Shown here: in pieces, positions 35,246-44,025 of the stretch
Numbering within the stretch: position 1 is the first letter of the stretch
Layout of the letters: each line of letters starts with the position of its first letter
Origin: Telmatospirillum siberiense
GTDB lineage: Bacteria > Pseudomonadota > Alphaproteobacteria > Rhodospirillales > Magnetospirillaceae
NCBI RefSeq assembly: GCF_002845745.1
Contig: NZ_PIUM01000036.1
Span: forward strand, 1 to 64,000
Direction of reading: 5' to 3'
DNA length: 64,000 nt
Translations under genes and position numbers: made by a program
The notes under the pieces: generated by a model
Told to the model about the DNA's origin: nothing
Seen by the model: the letters and a program-made list of their open reading frames with translations, nothing else
The model's database searches: none

Positions 35246-36046
35246 ATGAAAGTCTTAAGCAAGAAGAACTGCCAAATGCTGTCATCTTATTATAATAATA
35301 ATTTTTTTGATTTACGCATTCATACGCCTTTTCGTGTGTTTCGTCGAATTCCCTGGCGCGACATCATGAATGTCGAGCATCGACTTGAATGTAATATTTG
35401 CGGCTGGCGCGGACCGTACGCGGCGCTCACGTCTGATCGGCGCGAACGCTGGTGTCCGCACTGTAAGGCGGGAAACAGACATCGTTTGATAGCTTGGTAT
35501 CTGACGGAAAAACACCCCGATGCTTTGGCGAAGGGGAATAGATTTCTCCATGTCGCGCCAGAGCGCTCGCTGGGCCGTTGCCTTAAGGCGGTACCGGGTC
35601 TGATCTATGAAAGCTGTGACATCGAGCGACGCGATGTAACGCATCGAATCGATCTACAGAGTGAAATCATTTCCGAGGCCGCGTTCGACGTCATTCTCAT
35701 TAATCACGTCCTTGAACATATTCCGAACGACCGGGCGGCGTTGCGTAATATTTTCACAATGCTTCGTCCAAATGGGCTTTGCGTTATTACGGTCCCCATT
35801 CGTCCGAACGGCCAGCCAACGGATGAAGATCCGTCGATTACCACGGAGGCTGAACGCGAGCGACGGTTCGGCCAACACGATCACGTTCGTTTTTATGGCG
35901 AAGACTTGATCGAGCGTATCCGAGCCGAGGGATTTTTTGGGGAAATTTTGCGCAGCGCGGATGTCGAACCTGCGGTGGTCGAACGTTATTCGATGGCGGG
36001 AGAGATGCTGTTCCTGGCTCGGCGGCCGGAGTCAGGCGCCAGATAG
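35246..36046 (+). CDS. Class I SAM-dependent methyltransferase with N-terminal zinc ribbon
   Basis: A protein of up to 266 residues. A zinc-ribbon (CNICGW...CPHCKAGNRHR) precedes a Rossmann methyltransferase domain: FLHVAPERSL at motif I, YESCDIERRDVTHRIDL at motif II and FDVILINHVLEHIPNDRAAL at the central strand. Targets of this group are unknown; similar genes sit in glycan and lipid clusters. GC is clearly below that of neighbours, pointing to transfer. The start is unsure: ATG 35246, 35276 and 35366 are all possible and none has a good ribosome site. Confidence 0.8.
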   Translation: MKVLSKKNCQMLSSYYNNNFFDLRIHTPFRVFRRIPWRDIMNVEHRLECNICGWRGPYAALTSDRRERWCPHCKAGNRHRLIAWYLTEKHPDALAKGNRFLHVAPERSLGRCLKAVPGLIYESCDIERRDVTHRIDLQSEIISEAAFDVILINHVLEHIPNDRAALRNIFTMLRPNGLCVITVPIRPNGQPTDEDPSITTEAERERRFGQHDHVRFYGEDLIERIRAEGFFGEILRSADVEPAVVERYSMAGEMLFLARRPESGAR

Positions 36047-36054
36047 ATATAGCC

Positions 36055-36099
36055 CTGATACCGGGTGCGATGAGGATGACTTATCGAACCCGGTATCAG
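36055..36099. terminator. Hairpin after the methyltransferase gene; CGATGAGGATG repeat family
   Basis: CTGATACCGGGT (36055-36066) and ACCCGGTATCAG (36088-36099) pair perfectly; CGAT/ATCG inside extends the stem. It lies between convergent genes and its right arm touches the lipocalin stop, so it may act as a two-way terminator. Its 19-base centre (36068-36086) matches 36839-36857 except at two bases. Confidence 0.6.
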
Positions 36100-36665
36100 T
36101 CCCCTTGCCGGGAAATCTCCAGTTTACCGAGATCGAAGCCCTTCCGGAGCAGCCGTTGCAGGAGGGCGTCATAAGCCGGGGGATCGACCTTCGGCGTCCG
36201 GGAAAGGATCCAGAGATATTCCCGGGTCGGTTCGCTGACCGCGACGAGCTGATAGCCCTCGTCGATATCGATGACCCAGTAGTCGCCCCAGACCATCGGC
36301 AGGAACGAAAGCCATGACGGGGCGAAGCGAACCTTCAGCGTCGCCGACGTCGCCGTCCCCACCTGCCGGGCGGCGCCGACCGCCTCGGCCGTTTCGCCAT
36401 TGGGCAGTTTGCAGCGGTTGACCACCCGGACATCTCCATCCTCGTCCAGGCTGTAGTCCGCCCTGGTGTCGGTGGCGCATTTCTTCTGGAACCGGTTGGG
36501 ATATTTGGCGATTTCGTACCAGGTGCCCATGTAGCGGGCCACGTCCAGGGATGGGATGGCGCTCAGGCCCGCCTCAGGTTGTTCCTTCGCGCCCTCGGCC
36601 ATGGCGGCCAGCGGGAAGAGGCAGCAGAAGGCGGTGATGATGATTGGCTGCGTCCGTTTATTCAT
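36096..36665 (-). CDS. Bacterial lipocalin (Blc-like)
   Basis: A 189-residue exported protein: signal peptide to about residue 23 (PLAAMA cleavage), then the lipocalin GxW motif in MGTWYEIAKYPNRFQKKC and the YWVIDIDEGYQ strand. It probably binds lysophospholipids or fatty acids in the periplasm. E. coli Blc is a lipoprotein; here I see no lipobox, so it may be soluble. It is convergent with the methyltransferase gene. Confidence 0.88.
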   Translation of the reverse strand: MNKRTQPIIITAFCCLFPLAAMAEGAKEQPEAGLSAIPSLDVARYMGTWYEIAKYPNRFQKKCATDTRADYSLDEDGDVRVVNRCKLPNGETAEAVGAARQVGTATSATLKVRFAPSWLSFLPMVWGDYWVIDIDEGYQLVAVSEPTREYLWILSRTPKVDPPAYDALLQRLLRKGFDLGKLEISRQGD

Positions 36666-36824
36666 GCGCTGTCATCCGGGCGGGGAAGGGGGCGTTCGAA
36701 GGGTATTCTCGGACGGTTCTCCGGAAAATCCCATGGTCTATTTTCGATGCGGGCGTTGAGATTTGACGGGGAACCCTCTATGACGACCGGACAACGAGGC
36801 GAGCCGCGTCAGAGGCTCGTCGGT

Positions 36825-36980
36825 ATTATACCAAGTCTCGATGAGGATGCCTCATCGAGACTTGGTCTGGCCCATTGAGGGCCCGCGCCATCATTGGCGC
36901 GAAGCCCAGGGTTTCGAAGAAACCCGCCCGGCGATTGAGGGCTCGGTGATCGGTTCCGATCACCGAGAATTGGTATTAAT
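36825..36980. repeat. Array of consecutive hairpins bounded by an inverted repeat
   Basis: Within 156 bp lie hairpins at 36830-36866 (17-bp perfect stem, ATG loop), 36869-36883 (5 bp), 36885-36900 (6 bp), 36909-36925 (7 bp) and 36942-36967 (12-bp perfect stem). The whole is flanked by ATTATACCAA (36825-36834) and its mirror TTGGTATTAAT (36970-36980). There is no coding sequence. The right edge runs into the start region of the UPF0178 gene. It looks like a structured, mobile-type non-coding element. Confidence 0.7.
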
Positions 36981-36993
36981 GGACGAGAATGCG

Positions 36994-37443
36994 ATGCGCC
37001 TGTTTGTCGATGCCGATGCCTGTCCGGTGAAGGACGAGATCTTTCGCGTGGCGCTTCGTCACGATCTGCCGTTGATCTTCATCGGCAATAGCTGGATGCG
37101 GGGCTACGACCATCCTCTGGTCGAACAGGTGGTGGCGGCCGAAGGCTTGAACGAGGCGGACGATCGCATCGTCGAACGCATCCTTCCCGGCGATATCGTG
37201 GTGACGGCCGATGTGCCGCTGGCGGCCCGCTGCCTGGAAAAGGGCGCGCGGGGGATCGATCCGCGCGGCAAACATTTCGACGAGGATTCCATTGGCATGG
37301 CCCTGGCCGTCCGCGACCTGATGACCGAGCTGCGCGATACGGGAGCCATCACCGGGGGAGGCCCCTCGTCCTATTCGAAGCAGGACCGCTCGCGCTTTCT
37401 CGATGGCCTGGAGCGGTTGATCCAGGCGATGAAGCGGCCGTAA
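36994..37443 (+). CDS. UPF0178 (YaiI/YqxD) family protein
   Basis: A 149-residue protein with the family's FVDADACPVKDEIFRVA opening, VVTADVPLAARCLEKGA, and the RGKHFDEDSIGMALAVRDLM segment. The fold is PIN-like, with several conserved Asp that suggest a metal-dependent nuclease, but no activity is established. I start at ATG 36994, where the family normally begins; ATG 36979 overlaps the hairpin element. Confidence 0.85.
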   Translation: MRLFVDADACPVKDEIFRVALRHDLPLIFIGNSWMRGYDHPLVEQVVAAEGLNEADDRIVERILPGDIVVTADVPLAARCLEKGARGIDPRGKHFDEDSIGMALAVRDLMTELRDTGAITGGGPSSYSKQDRSRFLDGLERLIQAMKRP

Positions 37444-37459
37444 CACGCTGCCAGGAAAA

Positions 37460-37487
37460 GGGCCCGGTCCCCTCCGGAACCGAGCCC
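37460..37487. terminator. Terminator-like hairpin between convergent genes
   Basis: GGGCCCGGT (37460-37468) pairs with ACCGAGCCC (37479-37487) with one mismatch, between the UPF0178 stop and the end of the substrate-binding protein gene. On the minus strand it is followed by CTTTTCC. Confidence 0.45.
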
Positions 37488-37507
37488 CATCCCGAGCGGA
37501 TCGAACG

Positions 37508-38611
37508 TTACTGGGCGTAGAGGTATTTTCCGTCTTTCCACACGTAGAAGACATAGCCGGGGGCGGTCACGTCGCCCTTGGCATCGAAGCCGATCTTGCC
37601 CAGCACGCTGTCGAACTGGTTGGCCCGAAGGGCCGCGGCAACCTTGGTGCCGTCGACGCTGCCGGCCTTTTGCGCCGCCTGTGCCCAGGCCTGGATCGCG
37701 GCATAGGTATAGAGCGTGTAAGCCTCAGGCTCGTAATGCTGGTCACGGTAGTATTTGACCAGGGTGGCATTGGCGGGGTCGAGGCGGGCATCGGGGCCGA
37801 AGGTCATCAGCGTGCCTTCGCCGGCGGGGCCGGTGATCGCCCAGAACTCCTCGGTGACCAGGGCGTCGCCGCCGATCAGCGTGGCTTTCAGGCCCTGATC
37901 GCGGATCTGGCGGACGATCAGGCCACCCTCGGTCTTGTAGCCACCGAAATAGACGATGTCGGCCTTGACTTCCTTCAGCTTGGAGACCAGCGGAGAATAG
38001 TCCTTCTCGCCGGCCGTGATCGCCTCGTAAAGGACTTCCTTCACGCCCAGACCGTTGAGCGCGGTCTGGAACTGGTCGGCCAAGCCCTTCCCATAGGTCG
38101 ATTTGTCATGGACGATGGCGACCGTCTTGCCCTTGAAATGCTCCGCGACATATTTGGCGGCGGTTGGGCCTTGCGCGTCGTCGCGGCCGCATACGCGGAA
38201 GACGTTGGTCAGGCCCCGGTCGGTATATTTGGGATTGGTCGAGCCGGGCGAGATCTGCACGACATTCGCCTCGGCATATACGTCGGAGGCGGGAATCGAG
38301 GAACTGGAGCAGAAATGTCCGACCACCACGGCGGCCTTCTTGGCGACGAAATCGTTGGCGACGCTCACCGCCTGTTTCGGGTCGCAGGCATCATCGCCCT
38401 GAGCCAGTTGCAACTGCTGGCCAAGCACGCCGCCCTTGGCGTTGATATCGGCGACGGCCTTGGTCGCCCCTTGCCGGAACTGTTCGCCGAACTGCGCTTC
38501 GCTGCCGGTCAGCGGGCCGGCGACACCGACGACGATGTCGGCCCTTGCCGTCTGGATTGAAACCAGAGAGGCGGCCAAGGCGGCCAATAGAACATAGGTG
38601 TTCCTCTTCAT
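37508..38611 (-). CDS. Branched-chain amino acid ABC transporter substrate-binding protein
   Basis: A 367-residue periplasmic binding protein: signal peptide to about residue 23 (IQTARA), then DIVVGVAGPLTGSEAQFGEQ, the LivJ/LivK start, and GDDACDPKQAVSVANDFV with the conserved Cys pair. It captures leucine, isoleucine, valine or similar for the LivHMGF transporter upstream. ATG 38611 has an AGGAG site; the frame runs back to 38899. About 95 bp separates it from the DUF6867 gene. Confidence 0.9.
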   Translation of the reverse strand: MKRNTYVLLAALAASLVSIQTARADIVVGVAGPLTGSEAQFGEQFRQGATKAVADINAKGGVLGQQLQLAQGDDACDPKQAVSVANDFVAKKAAVVVGHFCSSSSIPASDVYAEANVVQISPGSTNPKYTDRGLTNVFRVCGRDDAQGPTAAKYVAEHFKGKTVAIVHDKSTYGKGLADQFQTALNGLGVKEVLYEAITAGEKDYSPLVSKLKEVKADIVYFGGYKTEGGLIVRQIRDQGLKATLIGGDALVTEEFWAITGPAGEGTLMTFGPDARLDPANATLVKYYRDQHYEPEAYTLYTYAAIQAWAQAAQKAGSVDGTKVAAALRANQFDSVLGKIGFDAKGDVTAPGYVFYVWKDGKYLYAQ

Positions 38612-38705
38612 AGATGGACACTCCTTGAACAGACGCGGCAAGCCGCAGGCGAAGACTGGTTGGAAATATCTCTTCATAGTAGCAGTGCCACCCAAGCCCG
38701 CAAGA

Positions 38706-39077
38706 TTAAGTCGGGTTAGGCGGGGAGCCGTCGTTTTCCGACCAGCGAAACAATCCAATGCGTTTGTAAAGCCAGGGATATTGCGAAACCATCTGCCCCG
38801 CCCGGGTGACCCGGTGGGCGAGCATGGCGAACAGAAACAACGTCGCGCTGTCCAACAGATAGCCGGGCAGGGACAGAAATTGTCCATTGAAAAGAGCATA
38901 GACCAGGAAACGGTCTCCCGCTCCCAGGAGAAACATGTAGGGCAGGGTGTACCAGAGCGGCCGCCAAGTCCGGGCCAGAGCTTGGCCGGTCATGATCGCG
39001 CAGCCGCCCATGAAGATCACCGTGATGCCCAGGAAGACGGCGGGTGTCGCGCCGAACATGGTCTGGAAACCGCTCAT
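38706..39077 (-). CDS. DUF6867 family membrane protein of the liv operon
   Basis: A 123-residue protein with about four hydrophobic helices. It matches the DUF6867 proteins that lie between livF and the substrate-binding protein in alphaproteobacterial liv operons (WRPLWYTLPYMFLLGAGDRF, SQYPWLYKRIGLFRW). Its ATG overlaps the livF stop (ATGA). Its role is unknown; the constant position suggests it helps the transporter. Confidence 0.8.
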   Translation of the reverse strand: MSGFQTMFGATPAVFLGITVIFMGGCAIMTGQALARTWRPLWYTLPYMFLLGAGDRFLVYALFNGQFLSLPGYLLDSATLFLFAMLAHRVTRAGQMVSQYPWLYKRIGLFRWSENDGSPPNPT

Positions 39078-39814
39078 CTTGCCTCCTCCGTCTCTTCGGC
39101 GGCGGGATGCCCACCCTCCAGATAGGCGGCGCGGACCGCCGGATCGGCGAGGAGTTGTTCGCCCGTGCCGCTCATGGCGATGCGTCCGTTGACCATGACA
39201 TAGGCCCGGTGCGCCAGTTTCAGCGCATGGAAGGCGTTTTGTTCGACCAGGAACACGGTGACTTTCTGTTCGCGGTTGATTTCGCGGATGATCTGGAAGA
39301 TCTGCCGGACGACCAGGGGAGCCAGGCCGAGAGATGGTTCATCCAGCATCAGGAGCCGGGGCCGGCCCATCAGGGCCCTGCCGATGGCCAGCATCTGCTG
39401 TTCGCCGCCCGACAGGGTTCCGCCGCGTTGATCCAGCCTTTCGCGCAGGCGCGGGAACAGGGTCAGCACGCGGTCGAGATCGTCGGTGAAATACTGCGGA
39501 GGCGTTACCGCCGCGCCCATCTGCAGATTTTCGCGCACCGTCATGCGCGGAAAGATCCGTCGGCCCTCCGGGGCATGGGCGATGCCGCGCCGGGCGATCT
39601 GAAAGGTCGGTAGACGGGTGATTTCCTCGCCTTCGAAGACGATCTCCCCCTGGCTGGCGCGCGGCTTCCCGCAGATGGTCATCAGGAGGGTGGTCTTGCC
39701 GGCTCCGTTGGCGCCGATCAGGGTGATGATCTCGCCTTCGGCGACATCGACGTCGATGCCGTGCAGAGCCTGGATGCGGCCGTAGCCCGATTGCAGATTG
39801 CGGATCGAGAGCAT
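39074..39814 (-). CDS. livF: Branched-chain amino acid ABC transporter ATPase
   Basis: A 246-residue ATPase: Walker A GANGAGKTTLL, signature LSGGEQQMLAIGRAL, Walker B LLMLDEPSLGLAP and the H-loop region. It is the shorter of the two Liv ATPases, as LivF always is. It lies directly after livG and is coupled to the DUF6867 gene. Confidence 0.93.
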   Translation of the reverse strand: MLSIRNLQSGYGRIQALHGIDVDVAEGEIITLIGANGAGKTTLLMTICGKPRASQGEIVFEGEEITRLPTFQIARRGIAHAPEGRRIFPRMTVRENLQMGAAVTPPQYFTDDLDRVLTLFPRLRERLDQRGGTLSGGEQQMLAIGRALMGRPRLLMLDEPSLGLAPLVVRQIFQIIREINREQKVTVFLVEQNAFHALKLAHRAYVMVNGRIAMSGTGEQLLADPAVRAAYLEGGHPAAEETEEAR

Positions 39815-40692
39815 CAGCGGGCCTCCCTTTGGGCGGCGTGCCGGATGTCCGTGGCGATCTCCTGGGGCAGGTCTTCATCCTCGTCGGCGCCGAGATAGGC
39901 GCGGATGACCGCCGGATCGTTGCGGATTTCGATGGGCGAGCCGTCCGCGATGCGGGCGCCATGGTCGAGCACCACGATATGATCGGAAATATTCATCACC
40001 ACGCTCATATCATGCTCGATGAGCAGGATGCCGATCCGCTGCTCGCGGCGGATATCCAGTAAAAGGTCGTTGAGTTCGAGGGACTCTTTCGGATTGAGCC
40101 CGGCCGCCGGTTCGTCGAGACAAAGCAGGACGGGATCGGTGCACATGGCCCGGGCGATTTCGAGACGGCGCTGGGACCCGTAGGGCAGGTTGCCGGCGGA
40201 CCAGTCGGCCTGCGCCGTCAGTCCGATTTTTTCCAGCCAGTATTTCGCCTTTTCAATGCTTTGCCGCTCCTTCACCCGGTAAGACTTCAAATTGAGAAGG
40301 CCGGCCAGGGAATAGACCGAGGCCCGCATCAAGGCGTTGTGTTGCGCCACCAGCAGGTTTTCGAGAACACTCATGCCGGAGAAGAGACGGATGTTCTGGA
40401 ACGTCCGCGCGACCTTTGCGTCCTTGGTGATGCAAAAGCCGTCCATGCGTTCCAGGAGATGGGGGGTGTCGCTGTCGGGCGCCGTCAGCGTCAGTCGGCC
40501 GGAACTGGGTTTGTAAAATCCCGTCAGGCAATTGAAAACGGTGGTTTTTCCGGCTCCGTTGGGGCCGATGATGGCGGTTATTTCCTGTTGCTTCGCCGCG
40601 AAGGACAAGTCGTTGATGGCGAACAGTCCGCCGAAACGCATGGTCAGATGTTCGACCCGGAGCAAGGGGGTGGGATTGGCGGCGATCGTCAT
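39814..40692 (-). CDS. livG: Branched-chain amino acid ABC transporter ATPase
   Basis: A 292-residue ATPase: Walker A GPNGAGKTTVFNCL, signature LPYGSQRRLEIARAM, Walker B LLCLDEPAAGLNP. The longer helical insert after Walker A (TRTFQN-like VARTFQNIRLF segment) marks LivG. It pairs with LivF as a heterodimer. ATGA overlap with livM upstream and a one-base junction with livF. Confidence 0.93.
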   Translation of the reverse strand: MTIAANPTPLLRVEHLTMRFGGLFAINDLSFAAKQQEITAIIGPNGAGKTTVFNCLTGFYKPSSGRLTLTAPDSDTPHLLERMDGFCITKDAKVARTFQNIRLFSGMSVLENLLVAQHNALMRASVYSLAGLLNLKSYRVKERQSIEKAKYWLEKIGLTAQADWSAGNLPYGSQRRLEIARAMCTDPVLLCLDEPAAGLNPKESLELNDLLLDIRREQRIGILLIEHDMSVVMNISDHIVVLDHGARIADGSPIEIRNDPAVIRAYLGADEDEDLPQEIATDIRHAAQREAR

Positions 40693-42035
40693 GGCGTCGC
40701 TCCCTCCCCGGCGGGCATTGGCTCCGGCGCCTTCGGCGTCTTGCCCAGGCGGACGGTCGGTTCGCGGCTGGACAACAGGCCGCGCGGCCGCCAGAGCATG
40801 ATGAGGACCATGGCGCCGCCGAAGGCCAGCATGCGGTATTGCTGCAATTCACGGAACCATTCGGGCAATCCGACCAGCAGGAAGGCCGAGAGGACGATAC
40901 CGATCTGGCTTCCCAGACCGCCCAGGACGACGATGGCGAGAATGATCGCCGATTCGAGGAAGGTGAAGCTTTCCGGGCTGATGAAGCCCTGCCGGGTGGC
41001 GAAGAAGGATCCGGCGAATCCGGCGAACATCGCGCCGGTGGCAAAGGCCGACAGCTTCGTCTTGGTCGGGTTGATCCCTAAACTGCGGCAGGCCGTCTCG
41101 TCCTCGCGCAGGGCTTCCCAGGCGCGGCCGATGGGCAGGCGCCGGATGCGCAAGGTGAACAGGTTGGTGGCCAGCGCCAGGATCAGGATCAGGTAATAAA
41201 GAAACAGAATGCGATGATCGGGCGAAAAGGGAAGGCCGAAAAATTCGTGGAACGTGGTCTTGCCGGGAACCGCGGCCAGGAAGGGCAATCCGAAGAAGCT
41301 CGGCCGCTGGATGCCCGACAGCCCGTTGGGCCCGCCCGTCACCACTTGCCAGTTGAGCAGGACGACGCGGACGATTTCTCCGAAGCCCAAGGTTACGATG
41401 GCCAGGTAATCGCCGCGCAGGCGAAGGACGGGAAAGCCCAGGAGCATGCCGAAGGTGGCGGCGAAGGCGCCGGCCAGGGGCAGGCAAAGCCAAAAGGACA
41501 GTCCGAAATTTTGCGACAGCAGGGCGTAGGAATAGGCGCCGACGGCGTAGAAGGCGACATAGCCGAGATCGAGAAGACCGGCCAATCCCACCACCACATT
41601 GAGCCCCCAGCCCAGCATCACATAAATGAGAAGCAGGGTGGCCTTGTCGATCAGGTTGCGGTCGGCGATGGGGGTCCAGGGCAGCAGCAGGGCGGCCGCC
41701 ACCATCAGCCAGCCCGCCAGCTTGCGCAAACGCAGGCCGTGGCTTTCCTCCGTTCCCCGCTCCCGCATCGGCCGGCGCCGCCCGTCCCAGGCGTTCCTGG
41801 CCAGCGAGATGGCGAGCCGTCCGGCGAAGACGGCGGCGAAGGCGATGCCGACCCAGCTGAAGCGATAGTCCAGGGACAGCCCCTGTGCCGAATCGACCAG
41901 ACGGAATCCCAGCATGGGCAGGGCAAGCAGGGCGGCCAGCACTCCGGCGGCGAAGGCATCCTTCAGGAGCGACGGCATCCAGGCGGGGCCGTCGTTCCGT
42001 TTGGGCGGCAGCGGAGCGGAAGATGTCGTCGCCAT
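40689..42035 (-). CDS. livM: Branched-chain amino acid ABC transporter permease
   Basis: A 448-residue permease with about 10 membrane helices. The family segment GLAGLLDLGYVAFYAVGAYS and the EAA-like loop GRAWEALREDETACRSLGIN, which contacts the ATPase, are clear. An N-terminal extension of about 110 residues with its own helices is typical of LivM in this group. The ATG shares one base with the livH stop (TGATG). Confidence 0.92.
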   Translation of the reverse strand: MATTSSAPLPPKRNDGPAWMPSLLKDAFAAGVLAALLALPMLGFRLVDSAQGLSLDYRFSWVGIAFAAVFAGRLAISLARNAWDGRRRPMRERGTEESHGLRLRKLAGWLMVAAALLLPWTPIADRNLIDKATLLLIYVMLGWGLNVVVGLAGLLDLGYVAFYAVGAYSYALLSQNFGLSFWLCLPLAGAFAATFGMLLGFPVLRLRGDYLAIVTLGFGEIVRVVLLNWQVVTGGPNGLSGIQRPSFFGLPFLAAVPGKTTFHEFFGLPFSPDHRILFLYYLILILALATNLFTLRIRRLPIGRAWEALREDETACRSLGINPTKTKLSAFATGAMFAGFAGSFFATRQGFISPESFTFLESAIILAIVVLGGLGSQIGIVLSAFLLVGLPEWFRELQQYRMLAFGGAMVLIMLWRPRGLLSSREPTVRLGKTPKAPEPMPAGEGATP

Positions 42036-42952
42036 CAGACTTTCTCGACCTCGGGTTTGCCCAACAGGCCCGTCGGGCGGAAGATTAGAACCAGGACGAG
42101 GATGGAAAACGCCGCCACGTCCTTGTAACCGATGCTGAAATAGCCCGACCAGAAGGCCTCGATGAGGCCGATCAGCAACCCTCCCAGCATGGCGCCGGGC
42201 AGGGAGCCGATTCCCCCCAGAACCGCCGCGGTGAAAGCCTTCATGCCGGCGATGAAGCCGATATAGAAGTCGATCACGCCGTAGTAGAGCGTCACCATCA
42301 GGCCGGCGACGGCGGCCAGCGCGGCGCCCATCACGAACGTCGTCGATATGATCCGGTCGACATTGATCCCGAGCAGCGAGGCCATGGTCATGTCCTGCTC
42401 GGTCGCCCGCTGGGCGCGGCCCAGGGGGGTGCGCGTGATGACATAGGTGAAGATGCTCATCAAGGCGATGGTCAGCAAAACGATGACGATCTGAAGATAA
42501 CTGAGGCGCACATGAAAGTCGGCGTTGGCGCCGGACAGTTCGAAGCCCCCTTGAATGATCGGCTGTAAGGGTTTGACGCGGGCCCCTTGCGTCAACTGCA
42601 CATAGTTCTGCAAGACGATGGACATGCCGATGGCCGAAATGAGGGGCGCCAGCTTGACTGAGCCGCGCAGCGGGCGATAGGCGATGCGCTCGATCGCCCA
42701 ACCATATATGGCGGTGAACAACATCGCCATCAACAAGACCAGGAAAAGAGCCAGAGGAATATAGCTGATTCCCAACACGCCCATAAAAAGAAAACCGATT
42801 AACGAAACAAAGGCACCAATCATATAAATTTCGCCATGGGCGAAATTAATCATGCCGATAATGCCATAAACCATCGTATATCCGATGGCGATGAGGCCAT
42901 AAATTGCCCCGAGACTAATCCCATTGATGAGTTGCTGAATAAAATATTCCAT
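42035..42952 (-). CDS. livH: Branched-chain amino acid ABC transporter permease
   Basis: A 305-residue permease of about 8 helices: GISLGAIYGLIAIGYTMVYG near the start, NFAHGEIYMIGAF, and the loop GRAQRATEQDMTMASLLGIN. First gene of the livHMGF-DUF6867-livK-type operon. The promoter should lie in the 500-bp region upstream. Confidence 0.93.
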   Translation of the reverse strand: MEYFIQQLINGISLGAIYGLIAIGYTMVYGIIGMINFAHGEIYMIGAFVSLIGFLFMGVLGISYIPLALFLVLLMAMLFTAIYGWAIERIAYRPLRGSVKLAPLISAIGMSIVLQNYVQLTQGARVKPLQPIIQGGFELSGANADFHVRLSYLQIVIVLLTIALMSIFTYVITRTPLGRAQRATEQDMTMASLLGINVDRIISTTFVMGAALAAVAGLMVTLYYGVIDFYIGFIAGMKAFTAAVLGGIGSLPGAMLGGLLIGLIEAFWSGYFSIGYKDVAAFSILVLVLIFRPTGLLGKPEVEKV

Positions 42953-43457
42953 CAGAGCCCAATTGTTGTTTTGTGAGCAGGTGGGGTTCGGTTTCAGCCT
43001 TCGGTGTTAAGCCGGTCGGTCAATCCGAAGTCCGAAAATTGCCACTTCTTTGACCGTACCCCATGCCAGCCGGCTGTCAAGCCGCTTTGCGTCTTTTTAA
43101 TGGCGAATATGTCGCGCTAGAATTAAAATAATGTGACATTTATATAGACTACATCGGTAATTTTATTATATTATGAGATTTAATATTGAAATATTCAAAA
43201 TATCGATAAGACATAAAAATGTTAATATAAGTTAATTATAGATATTTATCGTTTTATTCATGAGGTTATATTTTACATAACGTTCTATATTCGTAATTTT
43301 TTGTGGAAATTAAATAGATTCTGAAGTTTATAGATCAAGCTTTTTGATCACCGTAATTTTGCCTATTATATAGGCAAATCGGTTCGTGCGGGGAAAATCG
43401 GACCGTCGGGGAGGGATTTTTTGCCTTTGAGGTTGCCCAGGGCTTTTTTCATCGAGG
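42953..43457. other. AT-rich intergenic island between livH and the HIG1 gene
   Basis: About 500 bp with no gene. Positions 43100-43380 are very AT-rich for this genome. Two perfect palindromes lie near the right side: GATCAA/TTGATC (43333-43338, 43344-43349) and TTTGCCTAT/ATAGGCAAA with a TAT loop (43358-43378). It should hold the promoters of livH and of the divergent small genes. Confidence 0.6.
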
Positions 43458-43676
43458 ATGTCCCCCCACATCCCTGCGATGATCACGGTCCTTTCGATTC
43501 TTCTCGGCGCCGCCCTGCTTGCCGTCGTCGGAGTGCTGATGACGGGGGTGGTGGTGTTCGCCAGAGGCGGCGAAGCCAATCGGCGTTGGGCCAACCGTCT
43601 GATGAATTTGCGGGTGGCTGTTCAAGCGGTGGTCGTGCTGTTGCTGGGGGCCCTGATGCTTGCCCACAAGTTTTAA
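43458..43676 (+). CDS. HIG1-type twin transmembrane protein
   Basis: A 72-residue protein with two membrane helices (about 8-33 and 51-69) joined by a basic loop, [16 protein letters not shown], the HIG1 (hypoxia-induced) family signature. In bacteria and mitochondria such proteins associate with cytochrome oxidases. ATG 43458 has GAGG just before it; ATG 43479 is an alternative. Confidence 0.78.
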   Translation: MSPHIPAMITVLSILLGAALLAVVGVLMTGVVVFARGGEANRRWANRLMNLRVAVQAVVVLLLGALMLAHKF

Positions 43677-43776
43677 GCGGAATTGCACGATACCCCGGTG
43701 GCAATCACCATATAGTTTGATGTATAAGCTCTCCGTCGCCGGAAAGGCAGCGCCTTCCAATCGAGAGGAGTTCCAT

Positions 43777-43971
43777 ATGGCCTATAAGATCGTCGCCTCG
43801 CAATGCACCGGTTGTGGTGCGTGTGAATTCGAATGCCCCAACAAGGCAATTTCGGAGAAAGCGGGCGTCTTCGTGATCGATCCCAACAAATGCACGGAAT
43901 GCGAGGGGCATTTCGATTCGCCGCAGTGCGCGTCGGTATGTCCGGTCGATGAGACCTGTGTGCCGGCCTGA
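43777..43971 (+). CDS. 2[4Fe-4S] ferredoxin (FdxN/YfhL-like)
   Basis: A 64-residue ferredoxin. Cluster one binds through [12 protein letters not shown], cluster two through CTECEG, a short insert and CASVCP, the spacing of the Alvin/FdxN-type ferredoxins with an 8-residue insert. It can carry low-potential electrons, for example from NifJ (53-57 kb). ATG 43777 follows GAGAGGAG. A terminator follows. Confidence 0.9.
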   Translation: MAYKIVASQCTGCGACEFECPNKAISEKAGVFVIDPNKCTECEGHFDSPQCASVCPVDETCVPA

Positions 43972-43977
43972 TCTTTC

Positions 43978-44014
43978 TGGGGCCCGATCTCACGTTTCGG
44001 GCCCCAACTTTTCT
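43978..44014 (+). terminator. Rho-independent terminator after the ferredoxin gene
   Basis: TGGGGCCCGA (43978-43987) pairs perfectly with TCGGGCCCCA (43997-44006) around a 9-nt loop, followed by ACTTTTCTTT. Confidence 0.8.
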
Positions 44015-44025
44015 TTAATTTCAGT

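Noticed and set aside
36841..36993. Upstream extension of the UPF0178 gene
   Set aside because: It would translate the hairpin array; family members begin at the FVDADACPVK strand.
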